A DNA stretch of 21,180 bases from the NCBI GenBank assembly GCA_902158735.1, contig CABGHG010000013.1:1-21180 (forward strand), read 5' to 3'. The notes under the pieces are model-generated. The model did no database searches and was not told the origin of the DNA. It was given only the letters and a program-made list of their open reading frames with translations. Source of the stretch: Candidatus Methanolliviera sp. GoM_oil. Lineage in GTDB: Archaea > Halobacteriota > Methanoliparia > Methanoliparales > Methanoliparaceae. Shown here in pieces: positions 13,732 through 21,015 of this stretch. The translations under genes were made by a program, and so were the position numbers. Each line of letters begins with the position of its first letter. Positions within the stretch are counted from its first letter, which is position 1.

Positions 13732-14931
13732 TTAAATTTCCATCCTCGTTACGTTGCCGTCCTTGTCGATGCTTTCAAAGATGAGCGGTTCGCCCTTTTT
13801 CAGTGATTCTTTGGTCTTAACAACATCGAGGAAAGTCATGGGGTCAATACATGCCTCGGGAGGAAAAACTCCCTTCTCCTTTATTTCACCGTTTGCCATG
13901 AGATGCGACCCGATCGATGCGGGTATCGCCGTTCCCTCACCCATGCCGGTCCCTTTAGACGTCGCTGTAAAGTGATATTGGTGAGGTTCTCCATTTAATT
14001 TTCCCTTAACAACGACTTTTAGACTCCCCATCTTCCCATCAAGCATTTTTATATACGTTTTTTCTCTCTCCGATAGTATGTAAGAGACGGTAAATTCTAC
14101 TGGCACAACTTTCTGTCCCTCAACGCTGATCGGTTCTCTGCCCGTTATACCCAACTTCACCATATCTCTGATGAAGATATAGTAAGCTTCTGGCAGTATA
14201 GATCCCTTGTTTGTAACTTTTTTAAGCCCCTTGATGTAACGCGGAAGCGTTATCGTCTCTGGATGTGGATAGGGATAAACCCTTACTACACCGATGGGGT
14301 CATAAAAGTCCACATCTTCTATCTCAGCTATTCCCTCTTTCTCAAATGACCTTACCTTCACCAATTTTCCATCTTTGAATATCGGGATCTCTCCCTCGAT
14401 CGAATGAATCCTGTGATAAACCACCGCCGCCCCTTCATCTTCCTCTCCTCCATGCACGTGGTGTATGTGGATCTCTTCGGTCTCGTCAAGCTGACTAGAG
14501 CCAAATTTTGCGAGAAGATTTGCAAGGCCGGGCGAGGACCCCATCCCGGTTAAAACTGTTATACCGGCTTCTCTGGCATCTTCGTCCATCTCCAGCAGCT
14601 TCATGGTTGCATCATAATCATCGCATATATCTACACAATTGATCCCCTCTTCGATTACAGCATTCGTAATTGGTTCGGCAAACCTGTAAAATGGCCCCAC
14701 CACATTTAGAACCAGTGATGCGCCTTCTATAACCTTTCTTAAGCTCTTGGCATCGGTAACATCTACAAATACAGCCGATAATTTATCTGAATCTAATTTA
14801 GATACCAGTCCTCTCGCCTTCTCGATGTTTTTATCCGCAACAACGATCTCAGAAAAAGTATCGTCAGAGACCAGATCTCCTACCGCCGTCGCCCCAACCG
14901 TTCCACACCCTCCCAAAACCACTATTTTCAT
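13732..14931 (-). CDS. Saccharopine dehydrogenase-like oxidoreductase
   Basis: 399 residues. The N-terminal Rossmann fold has VLGGCGTVGATA at 5-16 with the GxGxxG motif. It continues with VADKNIEKARGL, LVLNVVGPFYRFAEPI, CVDICDDYDATMKL and TGMGSSPGLANLLAK, the standard pattern of the saccharopine dehydrogenase/lysine-6-dehydrogenase superfamily. The C-terminal domain (about 130-360) carries the substrate site; IHIHHVHGGEEDEG is unusually rich in His and acidic residues. Family members reduce or oxidise imines and opine-type compounds, and the substrate here is unknown. It is the first gene of the RuBisCO-like cluster, with its own TATA box about 27 bases upstream and GGGGGAA near the start. 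Confidence 0.87.
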   Translation of the reverse strand: MKIVVLGGCGTVGATAVGDLVSDDTFSEIVVADKNIEKARGLVSKLDSDKLSAVFVDVTDAKSLRKVIEGASLVLNVVGPFYRFAEPITNAVIEEGINCVDICDDYDATMKLLEMDEDAREAGITVLTGMGSSPGLANLLAKFGSSQLDETEEIHIHHVHGGEEDEGAAVVYHRIHSIEGEIPIFKDGKLVKVRSFEKEGIAEIEDVDFYDPIGVVRVYPYPHPETITLPRYIKGLKKVTNKGSILPEAYYIFIRDMVKLGITGREPISVEGQKVVPVEFTVSYILSEREKTYIKMLDGKMGSLKVVVKGKLNGEPHQYHFTATSKGTGMGEGTAIPASIGSHLMANGEIKEKGVFPPEACIDPMTFLDVVKTKESLKKGEPLIFESIDKDGNVTRMEI

Positions 14932-14951
14932 ATAAATTCCCCCAAATCTTT

Positions 14952-14966
14952 TTTATAATTTAATCC
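14952..14966 (-). promoter_or_regulatory. Promoter of the seven-gene RuBisCO-like cluster
   Basis: On the minus strand TTAAATTATAAAAAA forms a strong TATA box centred near 14958, about 27 bases before the ATG at 14931. Transcription should therefore begin at or within a few bases of the start codon. No other TATA box as good is seen in the short gaps of the cluster, so this is the likely main promoter for 5989-14931. Confidence 0.5.
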
Positions 14967-15002
14967 TCTCTTCTTTCCGCTTTGTTACTATGTGCATTCC
15001 TC

Positions 15003-16709
15003 TTAAATATTGCATCTTTTCTCCGCGACCCGAAGCCTCTCATCCAAGATATTCTTCATCTCGGCGATCTTCTCATCCTCTATCTTCTCAAAAAGTATTT
15101 TTGGTTTATCGATCTCTATCCCGGACTCTATCTCGACCAACGCGTTCTCAAATGATGTCTCTTCTGCAGATAGATGGATGGACTCTCTCACCTCTTCCAT
15201 TTTCCTGGGCATCACAGGTTCGAGTAAGATGATCAATGCCTTTATTATCTGGATACATCCCTTCAAAACGCTTGAAGATGCTTTTCTATCCTCCTTAATC
15301 AATTTCCAGGGCTCTTTAGATTGAAAATAAACGTTTCCAAAAGCAGATAGCGACATTGCCCCATCTATCGCCTTCTTAAACTCATAATTCATCATTGCAT
15401 CGATATAATTATTCTCAACTTCGCCTATCTTCTTTATGATCTCTTCATCTACTCTTCCTTCTGGAATCACTCCAAAATTCTTGTAAGTTAAGAGAAGCGT
15501 TCGATAGATGAAGTTTCCAAGAGACGCGATCAACTCATTATTTATCTTCTCCTGAAAGACATCCCATGAGAAGTTAAGCTCTTTCGTATGCGATGTGTAG
15601 CTGGAGAGGTAATATCTCAGGAGATCGGGATGAAACCCCTTCTTTAAGTAATCTTCTTCAAGCCATATAACGTATCCCCGGCTCTTTGAGAACGTTTTAT
15701 TATCTATCTTTACCATCCCTGAGGCGATAACGGCAGATGGCAGGTTGTAATCTGCGGCTTTAAGAAGAGCGGGCCATAGTATGCAGTGGTGGTAGGTGAT
15801 ATCCATCCCTATGAAATGGATGATCTTTGCCCTCTTATCATTATCCTTACACCTCCAATATACCTCCCAGTCCTCCCCATTCCCTCTTGCCCATTCTTCC
15901 GTGAAGGCGATGTACCCTATGGGGGCATCTACCCAGACATAAACTACAAGATCGTCTCTCCCCGGGAATTTGACGCCCCAGTCGAGATCTCTCGTTATGC
16001 ACCAATCCTTGAGTTCTTTTGAGACCCATTCTCTCGCATAGTTTATCGCGTTATCCGTTCCATCCAGATCATTCAGATAACCCTTCAAAAAATCCTGCAT
16101 CTTAGAAAGTTTAAAGAAGTAGTGTTCTCTATCCTTGTATTCTGCCTTTCCCCCGCATATCGTGCAAACTGGATCTAACAGATCGCCTGGTTGCAGATAT
16201 CTTCCACACCCCTGATCGCATTCGTCTCCACGTGCCCTCATTCCACAACTTGGGCATATACCTTCCACATATCGGTCGGGAAGAAACATCTTGCAGTTTT
16301 TACAGTATGCCAGAGCTGTGCTCTTCTCATAGATGTATCCCCCATCTATGAGCGTTTTAACTATTTCTTTCGTTCTTTCATGGTTTGTTTGATCATCCGT
16401 GGAGCCATATCTGTCAAATATGATCTCCATCTCCCCGAATACTTTCTTGAAATGTTTGTGGTATCTTTGAACAAGTTCCTTCGGTTCTATTCCCAATTCA
16501 TTTGCATTTATGACTATAGGGGTTCCATGGGCGTCAGAACCGCATATAAAAAGGGTTTTCTGCCCTAACTTCCTTAAAAACCTGACGAAGATATCTGCAG
16601 GCACGTAGCTCCTTAGATGACCTATGTGGCAGGCCCCATTTGCGTACGGCAGACCGCAGGTGACGATCACGGGGTCATCCGATGGAAAGTTTTTAATCTT
16701 CTCATTCAT
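15003..16709 (-). CDS. metG: Methionyl-tRNA synthetase
   Basis: 568 residues, a class I synthetase that charges tRNA-Met. The HIGH motif is exact at 28-31 in GACHIGHLRSYVPADIFVRF. KMSKS appears as FSKSRG in DNKTFSKSRGYVIW, the usual archaeal form. A zinc insertion has several Cys pairs: CKNCKMF, CPSCGMRARGDECDQGCG and CTICGG. The anticodon helical bundle follows (NELIASLGNFIYRTL), with the terminal helices SKEPWKLIKED. The protein ends soon after, with no C-terminal tRNA-binding EMAP-like domain; many archaea encode that separately. The gene is divergent from the histone gene and precedes the RuBisCO-like cluster, with a 71-base gap that carries the cluster promoter. Confidence 0.96.
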   Translation of the reverse strand: MNEKIKNFPSDDPVIVTCGLPYANGACHIGHLRSYVPADIFVRFLRKLGQKTLFICGSDAHGTPIVINANELGIEPKELVQRYHKHFKKVFGEMEIIFDRYGSTDDQTNHERTKEIVKTLIDGGYIYEKSTALAYCKNCKMFLPDRYVEGICPSCGMRARGDECDQGCGRYLQPGDLLDPVCTICGGKAEYKDREHYFFKLSKMQDFLKGYLNDLDGTDNAINYAREWVSKELKDWCITRDLDWGVKFPGRDDLVVYVWVDAPIGYIAFTEEWARGNGEDWEVYWRCKDNDKRAKIIHFIGMDITYHHCILWPALLKAADYNLPSAVIASGMVKIDNKTFSKSRGYVIWLEEDYLKKGFHPDLLRYYLSSYTSHTKELNFSWDVFQEKINNELIASLGNFIYRTLLLTYKNFGVIPEGRVDEEIIKKIGEVENNYIDAMMNYEFKKAIDGAMSLSAFGNVYFQSKEPWKLIKEDRKASSSVLKGCIQIIKALIILLEPVMPRKMEEVRESIHLSAEETSFENALVEIESGIEIDKPKILFEKIEDEKIAEMKNILDERLRVAEKRCNI

Positions 16710-16790
16710 CTAATCCTATCAAAGGAGACTCCCATATTTTAATTTTATCCCTGTATGAAACTTTTTTGGGCTTCAAGGCTCAAAAATGAT

Positions 16791-16816
16791 TGTTTGTAAA
16801 CAAAAAGTTTATATAG
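16791..16816 (+). promoter_or_regulatory. Histone gene promoter (BRE/TATA) with adjoining dyad
   Basis: AAAAG then TTTATATAG (16803-16816) is a good BRE plus TATA box, placing the start near 16838 and giving a leader of about 65 bases. Directly upstream, overlapping the BRE by one base, is TGTTTGTAAACA (16791-16802), an inverted repeat TGTTT/AAACA. Its position suits a repressor site or an extended BRE. Confidence 0.55.
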
Positions 16817-16903
16817 ATTTATTTTAGAATCAGGATATGATGGAAGTCTAAAACTGGATATTAGAGTTTAGCTTCTGTTTAATCTTAAGGAGGTGAGAAA
16901 AAA

Positions 16904-17110
16904 ATGGTTGAACTTCCAATTGCACCGGTTGATAGGATCATTAGAAATGCCGGAGCTGAGAGAGTTAGTGACGATGCAAGAGTGGCATTGGCAAAGGTTC
17001 TTGAAGAGCAGGGAGCTAAAATAGCTGTAGAAGCTGTAAAATTGGCCAAGCATGCCGGGAGAAAGACGGTAAAAGACGAGGATATCAAGTTGGCAGTCGA
17101 AAGGACGTAA
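16904..17110 (+). CDS. Archaeal histone
   Basis: 68 residues, a single histone fold with no tails, typical of HMf-type archaeal histones. It begins MVELPIAPVDRIIRNAGAE and continues with SDDARVALAKVLEEQGAKI, EAVKLAKHAGRKTVKDEDI and KLAVERT. The AGRKTVKDEDIKLA segment is the conserved L2/alpha-3 DNA-binding end, and the RIIRNAG helix carries the L1-side arginine. These dimers assemble into hypernucleosome-like filaments on DNA. A very strong ribosome-binding site (AAGGAGGTGAG) is seven bases before the ATG, and together with the good promoter and terminator it indicates high expression. It is a monocistronic gene. Confidence 0.97.
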   Translation: MVELPIAPVDRIIRNAGAERVSDDARVALAKVLEEQGAKIAVEAVKLAKHAGRKTVKDEDIKLAVERT

Positions 17111-17134
17111 TTTTTTTATTTTTTTATTTTTTTA
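17111..17134 (+). terminator. Histone gene terminator: (TTTTTTTA)x3
   Basis: Three perfect copies of TTTTTTTA follow the histone stop with no gap. Oligo-T runs are the intrinsic terminators of archaea, and three in a row would give very efficient release. On the other strand this tract supplies the last Lys codons and the TAA stop (17124-17126) of a small convergent gene. Confidence 0.75.
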
Positions 17135-17306
17135 TTGTCGTTAGCTCTACGATCTCTTCCGGCTTCGTCTTGTGTCTTTTATTGTGGTTGATGATCTTGA
17201 GATTCTCGATGAAGCTCAAGCCTTTATATCGCCTTGTCGTGAGTAAGAGATCCTGTAATAACTCATAACTTCTATTAACGTAATTTTTGATCTTTTTTGT
17301 GCTCAA
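17124..17306 (-). CDS. Small hypothetical protein, basic (60 aa)
   Basis: I do not recognise this protein. It is Lys/Arg/Asn-rich and helical, with NYVNRSYELLQDLLLTTRRY and a basic stretch INHNKRHKTK. It has no cysteines and no membrane segment. It would start at TTG overlapping the TGA of the upstream small gene (TTGA), which suggests translational coupling or a frameshifted continuation of that gene. Its stop lies inside the histone terminator tract. Base composition is more AT-rich than the neighbours. It could be a real partner of the 100-residue protein or the decayed end of one longer gene. Confidence 0.4.
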   Translation of the reverse strand: MSTKKIKNYVNRSYELLQDLLLTTRRYKGLSFIENLKIINHNKRHKTKPEEIVELTTIKK

Positions 17307-17605
17307 AAATCTATCTTTCCTTCTCTCTTCACATAAGTCGCATCGGTTATGCTCGTATTTGACGTCATGGCAAAGAGTAAGTCTTCTAAAGAGAGCTCTC
17401 CATTTATGAATAGATTTCCCAACTTATTTATCGCATTGCAGTAGTATGAATTGAAGAAATTCAGAATTCCTCGTTTATATGCCGCCTTTATCGAAAATAT
17501 AGGTCCCTTAATTTTTGTGATAACCAATTCAAAAATAGCCGTATACAGTGAGATATCAATCTTTAGTGGATTTAGAAAATCCGATATCTGCTCAATTATT
17601 TTCAC
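17303..17605 (-). CDS. Small hypothetical protein (100 aa)
   Basis: No family is recognised. It starts with GTG; GGGAG lies about 11 bases upstream, and a TATA-like TTTTTAAATATC near 17650 fits a promoter. The protein is predicted helical, with hydrophobic segments LYTAIFELVITKI and GPIFSIKAAY, then ILNFFNSYYCNAINKLGNLF and LSLEDLLFAMTSN. The hydrophobic stretches are too short for clear transmembrane helices. It ends at TGA overlapping the TTG of the following small gene. The codon use looks coding, and the pair stands alone between the histone gene and mmp10, AT-rich, possibly acquired. Confidence 0.5.
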   Translation of the reverse strand: MKIIEQISDFLNPLKIDISLYTAIFELVITKIKGPIFSIKAAYKRGILNFFNSYYCNAINKLGNLFINGELSLEDLLFAMTSNTSITDATYVKREGKIDF

Positions 17606-17757
17606 GTAAACCCAATCTCCCTTTTATCTACGTAAGAGAGATAGATATTTAAAAATAACGTCAAAGAATCTATAGGTGGGGTGTGTGAAGGTAAGATATA
17701 TAAAATAAGTAAGCAAACAGATGAAAACAACTAAAAGCAACATTCATTCAATCATGT

Positions 17758-18984
17758 CTAAACCCCATAGAAATTTATCATCCTTATAAGTTCTTCTAGT
17801 GCTCTCTTCTCTTCTTCCAAGACCTCCTCTCTACTCATAGATATGCTCATCTCTCCGTCGGCAGTGAGCCGATCAGGACCCCTGATTATTAACCTTTTGA
17901 CGCCGTCTCTACATAGTAACTCTTCGATCTCCCTATCATGCACGAATGCTCTTCCAGGAAATATCACCGTCTCTTTTATATCGTCCAAACTCAATTTTTT
18001 AATATCTTCTATTGTTATTAGGCATCCTATATCCTTATCGACAGGCACAACCTCAATTTTATCGGATATCTTATCGAATATCTCGCTTAAAAACGGCGCA
18101 GAAATTTTTCCCGTCAGAATTGTCGCCTCTCTCTCAATCTTTGGGAGTTCTCTCAATATCTCATCTTCTCTTCTTATTGTATAAGGGGATCCTATCTCAG
18201 GATCCCAAAGTGGCGTTCCTGTCACTCTAAATGAAAATTCTTTACTTATCTCCGTGACGAGCTCTCTGAAATCCCCAACAGAATGCGGATCTATTCCTTC
18301 TATTATTGGATCGTTTCCAAGAATGAGTCCCTGCTCTCTATAGTTAGCGAACCTCATCAAGATCATACCTTTTATTCCCATATCTTCCAGGTCTGAGCAG
18401 GTTTTATAGAGGTCTTCTCCGTCATTCACACCAGGAATGACGATGGATGCCGCATAAACATCCGAGCTCTCGCAAAATCTCTTTAAATTTGCCAAGGAAG
18501 CGTCAGGAGACTTATCATTCATCCATTCTCTTCTCAATGCTCTGTCGGTAGAAAATACTGTGAAAGAAACCTCTGAAATATTATTTTTCACCAGAGAATC
18601 TGCCTCTCCTCCATCTTCATTGTCAAACCCCTTTCCACTGGTATAATTTATATGTATTGGCAACCCGATCTTTGTGAGCCCTTTTGTCAATTCTAAAAGG
18701 TCGGAGTAACAACTGAGATCTCCTCCACCACTTATTACGATTGTTTCCCCACCACTAAATTTAAAATCTGTATAAACTGCCCCTAATACCATATTCAATG
18801 GTATAAATCCAAAATATTTCTCTCTAACTTTATCGGTACAGTAATCGCATCCTCTTTTAGATGGGGGGCAATATTTACACCCCAGAGGTTCTTCTCCTTT
18901 TACGCCCTTAAAATAACAATATCTGCAAAATCCACGACAATCTATACCCGGTCTTCCGCCCACATCTGCTAATATATCCTTCAT
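17758..18984 (-). CDS. mmp10: Mmp10: radical SAM arginine methyltransferase of methyl-CoM reductase
   Basis: 408 residues, matching methanogenesis marker protein 10. Mmp10 is a cobalamin-dependent radical SAM enzyme that C-methylates an active-site-region arginine in McrA. It begins with the family signature DVGGRPGIDCRGFCRYCYFKGV. This gives the CX3CX2C cluster site at C16, C20 and C23. It is followed by C36/C39 (GCKYCPP) and C46/C49 (GCDYC), a further cysteine set typical of Mmp10. ISGGGDLSCYSDLLEL corresponds to the SAM-binding glycine-rich motif. The presence of this gene means the genome almost certainly encodes MCR. It lies 33 bases after the permease gene on the same strand and may be co-transcribed. 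Confidence 0.93.
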   Translation of the reverse strand: MKDILADVGGRPGIDCRGFCRYCYFKGVKGEEPLGCKYCPPSKRGCDYCTDKVREKYFGFIPLNMVLGAVYTDFKFSGGETIVISGGGDLSCYSDLLELTKGLTKIGLPIHINYTSGKGFDNEDGGEADSLVKNNISEVSFTVFSTDRALRREWMNDKSPDASLANLKRFCESSDVYAASIVIPGVNDGEDLYKTCSDLEDMGIKGMILMRFANYREQGLILGNDPIIEGIDPHSVGDFRELVTEISKEFSFRVTGTPLWDPEIGSPYTIRREDEILRELPKIEREATILTGKISAPFLSEIFDKISDKIEVVPVDKDIGCLITIEDIKKLSLDDIKETVIFPGRAFVHDREIEELLCRDGVKRLIIRGPDRLTADGEMSISMSREEVLEEEKRALEELIRMINFYGV

Positions 18985-19017
18985 ACGAAAACCTATGGTT
19001 CTCCAATCAACTTCTTA

Positions 19018-20520
19018 TTAAACTGTTGCCTCATATTCGTCCAGCTTCTTTGCCGCCGCCCGCCTGAGAAAAAACGTGGCTGGTATGGCGTATATCAGGA
19101 CGAGAAGTGAGGTTAGAAGTATCAAGGAGGTACTGACACGATCCATGCCGAAATACGATGCCAACATAGGCATGTATAAGACGGGTATGTAACAGGGAGT
19201 AATCAATAGGAACGATAAAAACATCATGAAGGGCATGTTCGGCGGAATCATCATATCCTCTGATACAGGAGATGCGATGTTTGAATACACGCTGAAGTTG
19301 GCACCTATTGCCCCTGTTGCGATGATGAGTGGGATATATGCAAATGTCTGAGATCCATAAAATATTGAGAGTATGATCAAGATCACGATGGCATAGACCA
19401 TCCCGACTATCGTTACGGCGTAAGATATCGAATCAACCACGTGTTCGGTCTTCAACGGCAGCGATTTCTGAATCCATATTGTCCCTCTCTCTTTGGAAAA
19501 CCTTTTTTGAACCATCCCGCTAACCCCCATCACCATAAACATGATCGTAGCAAAGATCACATATTCAAAACCGCCCCGGGACGAGGCGAACATGTATCCT
19601 TTTCTCCCCATCCAGTTAAATAGCGGTATTAACAGAAAGATGAAGATATACATGAGAGGCGAAAGCATCGTTCTCGTTCGTATGATGGAGAGAAGCTCCC
19701 TTCGAATGAGTATCTCCCTTACTCCTCCTGTCATCGAGATCTCTAATATCGGTTCTCTCGTTCTATCCTCTATCGGCTTTATCATCACATCATAGTGAGA
19801 TCTAAGACCGAGGAAGAAGATGGATAGTAGTGCTATATACCAGATGAACATTCCAAGAAGGGGGATATAGGCATCAGTTGGATTTTGATGAGGGCTGAAA
19901 GAATACTTGATGACGTTGGCCGCGAGGACGTTTGGAAGGATATTGTAGAGGATGGGCAAAGAATAAAATACAAATGCCAATAAAAGCACAATGGGCATGA
20001 CAAATAATAGGAGTCTCTTCCTCTCAACGACCATTCTCACGCCGGCTGCGACTAGATTCATCAGGCAGATGAAGAATACAATACAGAGAATTATAGGAAT
20101 GAACCCAAGCAGGGATAGTTGTAGGGAATGGAGAACCAAAAGCACGCATATCAAAATGACCGGAAGCAGGAAGATCAAGATCGATGATATGGCTGTTATC
20201 TGGATCGCCATAAAGTATTCTCTCGGATTTACAGGAGTTGTGAGGATAAAATCCTGATCCTCAGGAGAGGCACGCATCCCCCGTCCTCTAAACCCGTTAA
20301 AGATTGGTAGTATGAAGAATATTCCCAATATTATGGGAAGATAATCAAAGACGGTCTCTATCCGATCCAGCATGAAAAAAGAGACAAAAATAAGCATCCC
20401 ACACATAAAGACGAAGAATATGATGCTCGCGATGATCGTTCCTTTTGATCCAAGCATCATATTGAACGCATTCAAAAGCTTGTATTTCGCGATCGTGAAT
20501 GAATTTCGCAATCTTTTCAC
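19018..20520 (-). CDS. Polytopic membrane protein, ABC-2-type permease-like
   Basis: About 500 residues from the GTG at 20520; a TTG two codons earlier is an alternative. The open frame extends upstream to 20706, but that part is not membrane-like, contains a strong TATA box (20549-20560), and lacks a ribosome-binding site. About twelve hydrophobic helices are seen, in two sets of six, for example GTIIASIIFFVFMCGMLIF, IILGIFFILPIFNGF and LLLFVMPIVLLLAFVF; then MYIFIFLLIPLFNW, YAIVILIILSIFYG and LILLTSLLVLIYAIP. The loop GRGMRASPEDQDFILTTPVNPREYF resembles ABC-2 exporter subunits. No ATPase gene is present in the window. mmp10 follows directly. Confidence 0.7.
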   Translation of the reverse strand: MKRLRNSFTIAKYKLLNAFNMMLGSKGTIIASIIFFVFMCGMLIFVSFFMLDRIETVFDYLPIILGIFFILPIFNGFRGRGMRASPEDQDFILTTPVNPREYFMAIQITAISSILIFLLPVILICVLLVLHSLQLSLLGFIPIILCIVFFICLMNLVAAGVRMVVERKRLLLFVMPIVLLLAFVFYSLPILYNILPNVLAANVIKYSFSPHQNPTDAYIPLLGMFIWYIALLSIFFLGLRSHYDVMIKPIEDRTREPILEISMTGGVREILIRRELLSIIRTRTMLSPLMYIFIFLLIPLFNWMGRKGYMFASSRGGFEYVIFATIMFMVMGVSGMVQKRFSKERGTIWIQKSLPLKTEHVVDSISYAVTIVGMVYAIVILIILSIFYGSQTFAYIPLIIATGAIGANFSVYSNIASPVSEDMMIPPNMPFMMFLSFLLITPCYIPVLYMPMLASYFGMDRVSTSLILLTSLLVLIYAIPATFFLRRAAAKKLDEYEATV

Positions 20521-20548
20521 TTCCAATCGAGTGGGTTTAGATTGGTGG

Positions 20549-20560
20549 TATATATAATAA
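20549..20560 (-). promoter_or_regulatory. TATA box of the permease gene
   Basis: TTATTATATATA on the minus strand, centred near 20554, predicts transcription from about 20529. This is essentially at the TTG (20526) or GTG (20520) start codon and supports a leaderless message with the shorter protein. Confidence 0.5.
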
Positions 20561-20716
20561 TTCTCTCCCTGCCGTCGTTTAGATATAAAGTTCTTACAAT
20601 ATGATCCACCGGATTTTAAACGGTAATCTAAAAAGCGAAGTTTCGATGTGATCCTTGTGTCTGGATTTGAAGCACCGAAGATCGTTGGGATCACCAACTC
20701 CTTCACAGTATTGGAT

Positions 20717-20728
20717 TAATATATATAC
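20717..20728 (+). promoter_or_regulatory. TATA box of the AtpZ-like gene
   Basis: TAATATATATAC is centred near 20723, about 30 bases before the ATG at 20754. Transcription would start around 20749, giving a leader of about five bases, so the mRNA is effectively leaderless. No ribosome-binding site is visible. Confidence 0.45.
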
Positions 20729-20753
20729 TATATTATACATAATATTATGATAT

Positions 20754-21002
20754 ATGAAAAAAAGAGAAAGACCACAGAGAGAGGTTATTCCAACACCCGC
20801 CTCACAGGCGGTGAAACTTGTCGCAGTCGGAACAGAGTTTGGGATGAGCGTGGTCATCATGGCACTCATCGGGTATCTCTCATTTAAAGAATTCTTTGGC
20901 GAAGATTTTGCCGCGTTAGGGATCACTGTGGGAATCTTCATCGGCTTCTTCACGGGTGTTTATATGTTATATCGAGAGTTTTGTAAAAAACTCCTCAAAT
21001 GA
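20754..21002 (+). CDS. AtpZ/AtpI-like small membrane protein
   Basis: 82 residues: a basic N-terminus KKRERPQR, then two hydrophobic helices (MSVVIMALIGYLSF, then ALGITVGIFIGFFTGVYMLY) and a basic end REFCKKLLK. The pattern of a first helix preceded by AVGTEFGMS, a short loop EFFGED, and a second helix ending in GxYxLYR matches the ATPase_gene1 (AtpZ/AtpI-like) family. In bacteria these proteins accompany F-type ATP synthase operons and are linked to rotor-ring assembly or Mg2+ transport. No ATP synthase gene is present here. It may act with another complex or be an orphan. It converges on proS. Confidence 0.65.
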   Translation: MKKRERPQREVIPTPASQAVKLVAVGTEFGMSVVIMALIGYLSFKEFFGEDFAALGITVGIFIGFFTGVYMLYREFCKKLLK

Positions 21003-21015
21003 GTGTAAATCATAA

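Noticed and set aside
20527..20706. 62-residue N-terminal extension of the permease
   Set aside because: It lacks membrane character, contains a strong TATA box and has no ribosome-binding site.
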